Source: Methylomonas koyamae (GTDB taxonomy: Bacteria > Pseudomonadota > Gammaproteobacteria > Methylococcales > Methylomonadaceae). From it: 50,447 nucleotides of DNA. The notes beneath the pieces were generated by a model, which was given only the letters and a program-made list of their open reading frames with translations, made no database searches and was not told where the DNA came from. Positions within the stretch are counted from its first letter, which is position 1. Every line of letters starts with the position of its first letter. Position numbers and translations under genes: made by a program. The stretch lies in NCBI RefSeq assembly GCF_001644025.1, contig NZ_LUUK01000219.1, positions 1 to 50,447 of the forward strand, written 5' to 3'. Below are positions 22,001-29,043 of the stretch, in pieces.

Positions 22001-23701
22001 GCGCTGAATGCCGAGGCCAATGCTATCGCCGAGCGTTTAATGGTGGCCGGGGTAAAACCCGGCGACATCGTCGCGGTTGCGTTGCCGCGCTCCTGCATGC
22101 GGATCATTGCCGTGCTCGGTATTATCAAGGCCGGTGCCGCTTATCTGGGATTGGAGTGGGATCTTCCCAAGCAACGGGCTGAGGCATTATGTCGGGATGC
22201 CGGCGTGCGTATAGCGATCCAGCATGGCGGATTCGAACTCAACGGCGTGCGGGGCTTCGATCCCTATGAGCCAATAAATCAAGACCTCGGCGAAACGCCT
22301 CCTCGGCGAGTGATTCCGTCGGCGGCTGTCGCTTATGTCTCCTATACTTCCGGTTCCACCGGCAAACCGAAAGGGGTTTTTGTCAGTCAGCGTAGCGTGA
22401 TTCGTTTGGTTGTCGATAGCGATTACCTGACAATTTCGGAAAAAGACAAATTCTTGCAGTTTGCGCCGTTGTCGTTCGACGCTTCGACTTTCGAAATTTG
22501 GGCGCCGTTATTGAATGGCGCGGAATTATCGGTAGTGGAACAAGACCAACCCAGCTTGCAACAGCTGGGTGTTTATATCGAGCAGCAAGGCATTACGATC
22601 CTCTGGTTGACGGCCGGCCTGTTCCAGCAGATGGTCGACGAACAGCTCGAGAACCTGGCCAGCGTCCGGCAATTGCTGGCCGGCGGCGACGTGGTGTCGG
22701 CGGAGCACGTGCGCCGATTGTTGCAGCGCTTTCCTGCCGCGACCTTTGTTAACGGTTACGGGCCTACCGAAAACACCACTTTTAGTTGTTGTCAGCGGAT
22801 AACTCAAGCGTCCGCGTTGGCAGCTAGCGTGCCCATCGGCAAGGCCATTGCCCATTCGGAGGCTTGGGTATTGGATAGCGAACTGCGCTTGCAACCCATT
22901 GGTGCGCTAGGCCGCTTGTATGTCGCGGGGGAGGGAGTTGCTTACGGCTATTACCGCAAGCCGGCACTCACGGCTGCGGCATTTATTCCCCATCCTTATG
23001 CCAAGCGGCCCGGCAGCAGGCTGTATGCGACCGGTGATTTGGTTTCCATGAGAATGGACGGCAGTTTGGAGTTTCTCGGTCGCGCCGATAGGCAATTCAA
23101 GATCAGGGGTTACCGCATCGAGGCGCAAGAAGTGGAGGCGGCGATTAAGGCGCAGGATTCGGTGCGGGATGTGCTGGTGCAGGCCGTTAAAGATCCCGGC
23201 GGCGATAACACCTTGGTGGCGTATGTCATTGTCAAGTCCGGTTGTACGTTCGATCGCGACGGCTTGGTGGCGGCAACGGCTGAGCGCTTGCCGCGCTATT
23301 TGCTGCCGGACGTCTGGATGGAGGTCGGCGAATTTCCGTTAAATAAAAACGGTAAGGTCGACTACGCTCTATTGCCCGATCCCTTCGCATTGACATCGGC
23401 GCTGAAAGTCGCTCCGCGCAATGAAACGGAGCGAGAACTGTTGGCGATCTGGCAACAGGTTTTGAATAACGAAGCTATTGGTGTTTGCGACGATTTTTTC
23501 AATTTGGGTGGACATTCGTTAAAAGCGACGCGGATCGTCGCGTTAATCCGCAAGCAATTGCAGATCGAAGTGCCGTTAAGGCTAATTTTCGAAGTACCGA
23601 CCATTGCCTTGTTGGCCGAAAGATTGTCGACAATCGAAAAGGCCGGTCAGGCGGGGCCAAAACTGGTTAAGCGGGACCGCAGCCAGCAAAAGGTCGTCTG
23701 A
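16025..23701 (+). CDS. Nonribosomal peptide synthetase: C-A(Thr)-PCP-E-C-A(Val)-PCP
   Basis: This is the largest protein in the window, 2558 residues and two modules. The start is TTG, chosen because the next residues run straight into a DCL condensation domain (YPLTPLQEGFLFHAL; HHHIILDGWS near residue 143) that suits the upstream D-Gln. A domain 1 (about 455-935; FDFSVWEMW, NQTPTAF, YGITETTVH) gives D-F-W-N-V-G-M-V-H-K, the threonine code. The carrier Ser is S1005. The E domain (about 1055-1480; HHLLIDGVSWRIL, GHGREP, FNYLGRF) should convert L-Thr to D-allo-Thr. The second C domain is again DCL-like (LLTPMQEGMLYH, HHILLDGWS). A domain 2 (about 1960-2440; FDASTFEIW, ILWLTAGLF, YGPTENTTF) gives D-A-F-W-L-G-G-T-F-K, a valine-type code. 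The last carrier Ser is S2498 (GGHSL). The short C-terminal tail is basic. The carbamoyltransferase gene follows 29 bases later. Confidence 0.96.
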   Translation: MAVDKQNVANIYPLTPLQEGFLFHALSNQDDSYIQQIAYLLNGRFDPRRFSQVWDKLFERHEILRALFFHAGAERPLQVILKKQSPVFETIDLRHLEVQEQLQRRRQIKSKDRKRGFRLQQDCLTRFTLLQLRDDLTEVIWTHHHIILDGWSLGILLAECTELYANPNSELPFTIPFAQYVKWLEGKDKQQSLAFWRHYLADYQDEVKLPFTSASSLPDSGRIRASFLLPEAIFNGIHGLTKTVQVSLNSILHAAWALLLAHYNGSEDVVFGATVSGRPAEIDHVERIVGLFINTIPVRVLLTPTISVRDLLLTIQARAIEAEAHHYSPLSAIQGQHPLQNRLISTHLTLENFPLDERFKRMSAQENAELSVQANEVIERTHYPFDIQFLPAECGIKVQMAYGSEYQADMHRYIEAHLCQILRQIIEAPAMKLAEISLLDEQGRQAIIQQTEQGITCFSFDALLLRFERAVHTAPDAIALSYEAQQCSYAELDAYANHLGRRLYDLGLTAGDFVGLCFDRSLELVVAVLAVLKAGMVYVPLDPLLPEQRMRFIAGDSGIKMLLTTQDKAVQLADVAPRLETVAVAELNAASHLSVNWQARPDSPAYVIYTSGSTGQPKGVLVSHGNMARLFSGTDTLFEFNAGDVWCLFHSYAFDFSVWEMWGALAYGGRLVIVPYWISRSPVDFHALLGREQVTVLNQTPTAFKQLIDVDQQHTAKLSALRYVVFGGETLEFKQLKPWFEAYGDRPQLINMYGITETTVHVTFKKIAPEQISLPGSVIGKPLPDLSVYLLNRYGQLVAPGVPGELYVGGAGVCLGYWNRAELSAQRFVRLPQLGLNTLFYRTGDSGRYSHDGELEYLGRLDQQVQFHGFRIELGEIEQALLREPVIEQAVVMLIDNQQGQQTLAAYYHTQTGEALKTAALRELVAKQLPIYMVPGCFAYLPRFPLTVNGKVNRQALPAPETAADQPYLAAETAEEGLLVQVWQKLLQQEHVGVQDDFFALGGDSIQAIRVVSQLRKQGYRIDVQDLFRYPTIQALAPQLKVLSVENKTRQLNGRLPLTPIQRWFFEQQGSQAHHFNHTALLEACSGSWQIPYLERAWQQLLQHHEALRSCFHSVEQGMAAEILAEDRCRIAVQAVSLVSAADVEAAMVAHAAVVQQSFEVDKAPLIRLVVYQCPAADRLLIVVHHLLIDGVSWRILLEDFSALYDALSRGEVHELPRQTDSYADWAEGLSRYSRQPALLDDLAYWRAQSASKSAASWSGKACCYQDALSHQSQLSADRTRQLLQQAHAAYNTRVEDLLLAAWLSALEAWSGLTRTVLLLEGHGREPVLPELDVSRTVGWFTSLYPVVLEKQPNRDLSYQIRWLKEHLRHVPNKGIGYGVLRYLTPAELRSAADLGFAADLVFNYLGRFERNDDAGLYRALSNDVGAAVAGQGMRPAALEFSAMVLEDRLCIEWRYDRHLFAEDAMQRLSRLYKENLEAVIDHCLRQTLAVPTPSDLCHGNLSLDELDELLSAYRQNLGDVCLLTPMQEGMLYHAVREPASSAYHEQISFSLQGALDCDSYRKAWDQLVARHGILRTIFVDDQARKPLQMVLKHADASFGVEDWREDGKASRSLADYLRQDLNQPFNLAERPPVRIKLIRLPGQRWYLVWSFHHILLDGWSVGILMNEMTRLYRSISSHEEPRLPVSPPFSQYLRWLQQQDTQAARRFWADYLEGYDEVAALPSYPSQQPGQAEFKQTLPPELPERLQQAAKHYKVTVNALMQAAWGILLGRYNDRRDVVFGTVVSGRPSAIANIERMVGLLINAVPVRVRFDETEPVLALLNRLHQHNSSSQAYQFLTMAESQPKQGAPDHLLVFENYHLQAEEGDSQVELTVTDVQTREQTNYDLTVVISPGRPWRLTCLYNKARYAESYLQQVMRHFIGLLNGLAESAEQRIADLKMLTVAERTWLTQISVGIEPPLPTPDLAGLFEQTAARHGEKIALRGLDASYSYAALNAEANAIAERLMVAGVKPGDIVAVALPRSCMRIIAVLGIIKAGAAYLGLEWDLPKQRAEALCRDAGVRIAIQHGGFELNGVRGFDPYEPINQDLGETPPRRVIPSAAVAYVSYTSGSTGKPKGVFVSQRSVIRLVVDSDYLTISEKDKFLQFAPLSFDASTFEIWAPLLNGAELSVVEQDQPSLQQLGVYIEQQGITILWLTAGLFQQMVDEQLENLASVRQLLAGGDVVSAEHVRRLLQRFPAATFVNGYGPTENTTFSCCQRITQASALAASVPIGKAIAHSEAWVLDSELRLQPIGALGRLYVAGEGVAYGYYRKPALTAAAFIPHPYAKRPGSRLYATGDLVSMRMDGSLEFLGRADRQFKIRGYRIEAQEVEAAIKAQDSVRDVLVQAVKDPGGDNTLVAYVIVKSGCTFDRDGLVAATAERLPRYLLPDVWMEVGEFPLNKNGKVDYALLPDPFALTSALKVAPRNETERELLAIWQQVLNNEAIGVCDDFFNLGGHSLKATRIVALIRKQLQIEVPLRLIFEVPTIALLAERLSTIEKAGQAGPKLVKRDRSQQKVV

Positions 23702-23718
23702 ACGGATGAAACAACAAA

Positions 23719-23725
23719 AGAGGAG
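23719..23725 (+). promoter_or_regulatory. Ribosome binding site deciding the GTG start of the carbamoyltransferase
   Basis: AGAGGAG lies 5 bases before GTG at 23731. It is an almost perfect anti-16S match and supports this non-ATG start. Confidence 0.75.
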
Positions 23726-23730
23726 TTAGC

Positions 23731-25734
23731 GTGATAATTTTAGGTCTGGCAGGCGGTTTCGATCGGTTGTACGAATCGTTTTTCGATTTCGGCGCCGATT
23801 TGCTGCACGATGCCGCGGCGGTTATTGTTCGGGACGGTGAGGTCGTCGCCGGCATAGAGGAAGAGCGCTTAAACCGGATTAAACATACCAATAAAATCTG
23901 GCATTCCGCAGTTCGGTTTTGTTTGCAACAAGCCGATATTCGCTTAGAGGAGCTGGACCTAATCGCCGTTTACGTCAGCGAAGCTTTTCTGGACGAGTCG
24001 CTAAAGCAACTGCGATTGGTCAAAGCCGACATGGCCGCCGTCGAAGATGGGCGGGCTATGTATCAGTACTTGTTCAGGCGCGAGTTCGGCGTCGATCTAC
24101 CGCGCGAGAAATTTAGTTTCGTCAACCACCATTTGGCTCATGCCGCGACGGCTTATTACATGTCGGGCTTCGAACAGAGCTTGGTGTTGACCATAGATGG
24201 TTCCGGCGACAATGTGTCGACAACCGTGGTCGACGTGCTGGCGAATACGTTTAACACCTTGATGACCAAACCGGTGCACGAATCCCTGGGTTTTTTCTAC
24301 CTCGACGTCATCCGCTTTCTGGGATACAGAATTTTTGATGAATATAAAGTCATGGGCTTGGCGCCTTACGGTGACGCCAACCGTTTCGCCGATCAGTTTT
24401 CCGGATTCTATACGCTATTGCCGAACGGCGATTACACCTTGCACCGCGAGAAAATCGTTGGCTTATACGAAGCCTTAATGCCGAGGCATGGCGATCAGCC
24501 GTTCGAGCAAATCCATAAAGATTTGGCCGCTGCCTTGCAACAAGCCTTGGAAACGATCGTCATGCATATGTTGAGTCATTTTCAGCAAACGACCGGACAT
24601 AAGAGGCTGGCGTTGGCGGGCGGAGTCGGGCAAAACAGCAGTATGAACGGCAAGATTATGCAGTCCGGCTTGTTCGAAAAAGTGTTTGCGCCTTCCTTTG
24701 CCGCCGACTCCGGTTGCGCTTTCGGCGCGGCGATGTATGCGGCGCATTGCAGCCTGCCTGAGCTGCCGTTTAAACGCGTACCGCACGCTTATTGGGGTAC
24801 GCCGACCTTGGCCGGGGACGATTTGTACCGAACCCTGGCTAAATGGCAAGCTTTCGCGACCATCGAAAAAATGACGGATCGCGCCGACCGGGTTAGCGAC
24901 TTGATGATAGCGGGCAAAGTGGTCGGCTGGGTGCAAGGGCGTTCCGAGTTCGGTCCCAGGGCCTTGGGTAACCGCAGCATTATCGCCGACCCGCGTTTGG
25001 GTTCGCATAAGGAGACCATTAACGCAATGATTAAGATGCGCGAAAGTTATCGACCCTTCGCGCCGTCGGTGTTGGAAGAATATGTCGGCGATTTTTTCGA
25101 CGTGCCGGGCGACGAGCGAGACTTTCCGTTCATGGCCTTCGTTTTGCCGGTCAAGTCGGCGCATAGAGATACCCTGGCGGCGATTACTCACGTGGACGGT
25201 AGCGCGAGGTTACAAACGGTCAGTAAAGTTCATAATCCAGAGTATTGGGAATTGATCGACGCTTTCAGGCAAAAAACCGGCATTGCGATGGTGCTCAATA
25301 CCTCGTTCAATAACCATGCCGAACCGATCGTGGATAGTGCCGACGACGCTATGGTCTGCTACCTGACGTCAGGCTTGGATTATTTGGTCGTCGGCGATTG
25401 TTTGCTGACGAAAAAAGCCTGGGGCGAGACCGAACTGAAGAGTTTGATACCGTCCTTGCCCAAAGCGGCACGGCTGATTCAGGAAGATTGTTACCGGGAT
25501 AACCAGCACCGGTCGCTACAAAGCTATATCGAATGGAATTACGGCGGTAGTTCGCGCCGGCTAATACCCAATGACCTCTATCGCGTATTGCAAGCGGCCG
25601 ACGGCAAAATGCCGCTACAAACCTTGATGGCGCGAGCAGGTGTCGGTTCCGATAACGAAGCGGCGCTTTACGAGGCCTTTCAGGAATTATGGTCATCGCG
25701 TTACATCGTTTTGACCCCCTCTGCTGTAGGTTAA
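23731..25734 (+). CDS. Carbamoyltransferase, NodU/CmcH/TobZ family
   Basis: The family uses carbamoyl phosphate and ATP to make carbamoyl-adenylate and then transfers the carbamoyl group to a hydroxyl of a natural product. The 667-residue protein matches the two-part layout. The N-terminal Kae1-like domain has LHDAAAVIV, EEERLNRIKH, the metal-binding NHHLAHAATAYY motif (from residue 132), LTIDGSGDN, and GGVGQNSSMNGKI near residue 297. The C-terminal YrdC-like part has GRSEFGPRALGNRSIIADPR near 404, YRPFAPSV and VLNTSFNNHAEPIV near 520. About 90 further residues at the C-terminus are not part of the core I recognise and may hold a small extra domain. The gene sits inside the NRPS operon, just before the next synthetase, so a peptide hydroxyl is the likely acceptor: Thr, the beta-hydroxyl of the ketide unit, or a hydroxyl made by the dioxygenase at 36239. 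The choice among them is inference. Confidence 0.92.
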   Translation: MIILGLAGGFDRLYESFFDFGADLLHDAAAVIVRDGEVVAGIEEERLNRIKHTNKIWHSAVRFCLQQADIRLEELDLIAVYVSEAFLDESLKQLRLVKADMAAVEDGRAMYQYLFRREFGVDLPREKFSFVNHHLAHAATAYYMSGFEQSLVLTIDGSGDNVSTTVVDVLANTFNTLMTKPVHESLGFFYLDVIRFLGYRIFDEYKVMGLAPYGDANRFADQFSGFYTLLPNGDYTLHREKIVGLYEALMPRHGDQPFEQIHKDLAAALQQALETIVMHMLSHFQQTTGHKRLALAGGVGQNSSMNGKIMQSGLFEKVFAPSFAADSGCAFGAAMYAAHCSLPELPFKRVPHAYWGTPTLAGDDLYRTLAKWQAFATIEKMTDRADRVSDLMIAGKVVGWVQGRSEFGPRALGNRSIIADPRLGSHKETINAMIKMRESYRPFAPSVLEEYVGDFFDVPGDERDFPFMAFVLPVKSAHRDTLAAITHVDGSARLQTVSKVHNPEYWELIDAFRQKTGIAMVLNTSFNNHAEPIVDSADDAMVCYLTSGLDYLVVGDCLLTKKAWGETELKSLIPSLPKAARLIQEDCYRDNQHRSLQSYIEWNYGGSSRRLIPNDLYRVLQAADGKMPLQTLMARAGVGSDNEAALYEAFQELWSSRYIVLTPSAVG

Positions 25735-25738
25735 CGTT

Positions 25739-25745
25739 AGAGGAG
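25739..25745 (+). promoter_or_regulatory. Ribosome binding site of the single-module NRPS
   Basis: AGAGGAG lies 7 bases before ATG at 25753, in the 18-base gap after the carbamoyltransferase stop. It fixes the start of the next gene. Confidence 0.7.
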
Positions 25746-25752
25746 CATCACC

Positions 25753-28700
25753 ATGAACGAAGAGGCGCGGGTGCCACGGCAATCCTATTTTTTCCCATTG
25801 TCATTCGCGCAACAGCGCTTATGGCTTTTTCAACAGCTGCAGCCGGAAAGTACGGCTTACAACATTACCGGCGCGCTGCGGCTGACCGGCTCCTTGGATT
25901 GCTTGGCCTTGGAAGCCGCCTTGCGGCAAATCGTCGAACGGCATGAGATTTTGCGAACCACTTTTCGCACGGTAAACGGTGAGCCTAGTCAATGGGTGGA
26001 ACCTGAGAGCGATTTGATATTGGAACAAAAGGTCGTAGCCGAAGCCGACATAGACCGGCAACTGCAAATTTGCCGCGAACTCGCCGCCGATTTGGCGGGC
26101 ATGGTTTTCGATTTCGAAAAAGGGCCGCTGATTAAGTTGCAGCTGCTGACTCTTTCGGATACCGAGCACGTGTTGCTGTCGGTCGTGCACCATATTATTT
26201 CCGACGGTTGGTCGATGGGCGTGTTTGTCGACGAAATGATGAAATTCTACAGCGCCCATCAGGAAAATCGACCGGTAGCCGATTTGCCGGCCTTGGACAT
26301 TCAATACGGCGATTACGCCATTTGGCAGCGGGAATGGTTTAGCGGCGACGTTAGGGAGCGGCAGTTGGCTTACTGGCAACGGCAGTTGGCCGGCATGCCA
26401 CCGTTGATTGCGTTGCCGAGCGATTATCCGCGGCCGCCGGTGCAGCGATTTCAAGGATCAACCCTGATGCTCGCGCTGTCTTCGCAAACGACGGCGGCAT
26501 TGAAAACCTTGGCTCATCGGGAAAACGCCACCATGAACATGGTGTTGTTAACCGTCTATTTCGTTTTACTGCATCGCTATAGCCAGGAACAGGATCTGGT
26601 GGTCGGCACGCCGGTCGCCAACAGAAACCAACCCGAATTGGCGCCCTTAATCGGATTTTTCGTCAACACTTTAGTCCTGCGCGCCAGTATCGAGCCGCAT
26701 TTAACGTTTCGCGAATTGCTGCATCACGTAAAAGCGCTGTTGTTGGCGGCTGTCGAGCATCAGGATTGCCCGTTCGAGCAAATCGTCGACCAACTGAGAC
26801 CGGAGCGCGGTTTAAGTTATTCTCCGCTGATACAGACGCTGTTTAGCTATCAAAACGCGCCGGAGCAGGCATTTGAACTGCCAGGGGTCGTCATCGAGCA
26901 GTTGCAGTTGCGGCGGAGCAATGCGCAATTCGATTTGGCATTGATGGTGTCGGAAAATACCGACGATATCAGCTTGGAGTTCGGTTACAACACCGATTTA
27001 TTCAAACCGGAAACGATCGATGCCTTTGGGCGGCATTTCATCAATTGTTGCGAGGCCATTGCCGCTAATGCAGCCTTAAAACCGGGGAGCATTCCGTTGA
27101 TGGCGGTCGGCGAATACCACGGTGTACTGGCGGCCTGGAATCGCGGCCGGAAGCCAGAGCTGAAAGACGGTAACGTTTTGCAAGTTATCGAACGGCAAAT
27201 GGCCTTGCATCCCGACGCGACCGCCGTGGTCTGCGGCGACCAGCGGCTGAGCTACGGCGCATTGGGGCAACGCGCCTCGCATGTGGCTAGGCTCTTAGCC
27301 GACGCCGGCGTCGCGCCCGGCGACTTGGTCGGACTGTGTGTGGAACGCAGCGTCGACATGTTGGTTGCGATGTTGGCGATCCTAAAGGCCGGAGCCGCTT
27401 ATGTGCCGATAGATCCGAAATATCCCGAGCAACGGGTCCGATTGATGGTCGGCGCAGCGGGCATCAAGCATGTGTTATCGCAGCGGAGCTTATCGTTCGC
27501 TCTGGCTCATTTGAGCGATAACGGCACGTTGGCGCTGTTTTATATCGAAGATTTATTGGCGGCTAGTCCGGTCCGGCGCGAACTACCGGAAATCGCCGCC
27601 GAGCAATTGATCTATATGATCTTCACTTCCGGTTCGACCGGCGTTCCGAAAGGGGCCGGGGTGCAACACAGCAGTTTCGCCAACTTGGTGTTGAATTGGT
27701 ATGTCGCCGATTTCGATTTGCGTCAAGCGACATCGACCTTGGTTTATACGTCGTTAAGCTTCGATTTAACCCAAAAAAATTTCTTCGCGCCGCTCGTAGT
27801 CGGCGGCACTTTATATCTATACGAGAAGCCGGAATACGATCCTTCCTTGATCGTTGAGTTAATCGATCGCTACCGAATCGGTTGGATCAACGCGACGCCT
27901 AGCGCCTTCTATCCGCTCGCCGATATTGCGGCCGGCCGGCCGGGTTCGCTGGCGTCGTTGAAATATGTATTTCTCGGCGGCGAGCCCATCGCCTTGGGGC
28001 GGATTCGACCTTGGTTGGAGTCTGTACAGCGGACGACAACCGTCGTCAACAGTTACGGGCCGACCGAATGCGCCGATGTGTGCCTGTTTTTCCCCATCGA
28101 TCCCGTCGATCGCTATTGGCAAAGTACGGTACCGCTTGGCGAGGCGATCGGCAATGCTCGCTTGTATGTCGTCGACGAAGCCTTGAATCCGCTGCCGTTC
28201 GGTCTGCCGGGGGAGCTTTGCGTGGGCGGAACTGGCGTTGGCGTGGGTTATTTGAACGATAAGGCGCGTACGGCGGAATATTTTTTGCCCGATCCTTTCG
28301 GCGAGCAGCCGGGGAGTCGCTTGTATAGAACCGGCGACCAAGTAAAGTTTACGTTGGCGGATGGTTTCGAATTTCTGTGTCGCAACGATCATCAGGTCAA
28401 GGTTCGGGGATTTCGGATCGATTTGGCGGAAATAGAATTGACTTTAAATACCTATCCCGCCGTGAAGGAGGCTGTAGTCACCGCCGTCAAGGGCGAACGT
28501 GAAGACGGTTATTTAACGGCGTATTTGGTCGTTGGCGATGACCGGCTTGACGCGGCGGAGATCAGGGATTATTTGGCGCAACGCTTGCCGCACTACATGG
28601 TGCCGCAGAAATGGCTGATGTTGGATAAATTGCCGTTGACGCCCAGCGGCAAAGTCGATCGCCGTGCCTTGCCCGAAGTGGCCGACGACGGGATCGTCCG

Positions 28701-29028
28701 TGGGGCATTGCTGGCGCCCGAAAACGAGATTGAGGAAAGTTTGTTGCGCATCTGGAGAGAGGTTTTGCAAGTGTCGGAAATCGGCACCGAACAGAATTTC
28801 TTCGATTTGGGCGGCCATTCTTTGACGGCAACTCAGATCGTCAGCAGGATCAAACAAGAATTCGACTTGGAGTTACCGATGCGCGTGGTTTTCGAACATC
28901 CCAGCATTAAACGGCAAGCGGATTGGATACTCGCTTCCCAATTCGATGCGCTCGACGTCGAAGAGCAAGCGGACTTGCTCGGTGATTTGGCTCGATTGTC
29001 CGACGATCAAACGAGTTATTTGCTTTAG
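25753..29028 (+). CDS. Nonribosomal peptide synthetase: C-A(unassigned)-PCP
   Basis: This 1091-residue protein is a single elongation module. The C domain is LCL-type (SFAQQRLWLFQQL, HHIISDGWSMGV), which matches the upstream Val module that lacks an epimerase. The A domain covers about residues 470-990 (FTSGSTGVPKG, FDLTQKNFF, INATPSAF, YGPTECADV, GKVDRRALP). Its pocket reads D-L-K-N-F-G-S-D-V-K, which I cannot match to a code I know. Lys at the third position and Asp at the eighth suggest a polar or charged side chain, but that is inference. The carrier Ser is S1023 (GGHSL). The last 30 residues are rich in Asp, Glu and Leu (DALDVEEQADLLGDLARL) and look like an acidic docking helix for the N-terminus of the next synthetase. 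The next gene starts 15 bases after the stop. Confidence 0.95.
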   Translation: MNEEARVPRQSYFFPLSFAQQRLWLFQQLQPESTAYNITGALRLTGSLDCLALEAALRQIVERHEILRTTFRTVNGEPSQWVEPESDLILEQKVVAEADIDRQLQICRELAADLAGMVFDFEKGPLIKLQLLTLSDTEHVLLSVVHHIISDGWSMGVFVDEMMKFYSAHQENRPVADLPALDIQYGDYAIWQREWFSGDVRERQLAYWQRQLAGMPPLIALPSDYPRPPVQRFQGSTLMLALSSQTTAALKTLAHRENATMNMVLLTVYFVLLHRYSQEQDLVVGTPVANRNQPELAPLIGFFVNTLVLRASIEPHLTFRELLHHVKALLLAAVEHQDCPFEQIVDQLRPERGLSYSPLIQTLFSYQNAPEQAFELPGVVIEQLQLRRSNAQFDLALMVSENTDDISLEFGYNTDLFKPETIDAFGRHFINCCEAIAANAALKPGSIPLMAVGEYHGVLAAWNRGRKPELKDGNVLQVIERQMALHPDATAVVCGDQRLSYGALGQRASHVARLLADAGVAPGDLVGLCVERSVDMLVAMLAILKAGAAYVPIDPKYPEQRVRLMVGAAGIKHVLSQRSLSFALAHLSDNGTLALFYIEDLLAASPVRRELPEIAAEQLIYMIFTSGSTGVPKGAGVQHSSFANLVLNWYVADFDLRQATSTLVYTSLSFDLTQKNFFAPLVVGGTLYLYEKPEYDPSLIVELIDRYRIGWINATPSAFYPLADIAAGRPGSLASLKYVFLGGEPIALGRIRPWLESVQRTTTVVNSYGPTECADVCLFFPIDPVDRYWQSTVPLGEAIGNARLYVVDEALNPLPFGLPGELCVGGTGVGVGYLNDKARTAEYFLPDPFGEQPGSRLYRTGDQVKFTLADGFEFLCRNDHQVKVRGFRIDLAEIELTLNTYPAVKEAVVTAVKGEREDGYLTAYLVVGDDRLDAAEIRDYLAQRLPHYMVPQKWLMLDKLPLTPSGKVDRRALPEVADDGIVRGALLAPENEIEESLLRIWREVLQVSEIGTEQNFFDLGGHSLTATQIVSRIKQEFDLELPMRVVFEHPSIKRQADWILASQFDALDVEEQADLLGDLARLSDDQTSYLL

Positions 29029-29043
29029 GGCGGTTTTGGTTTT

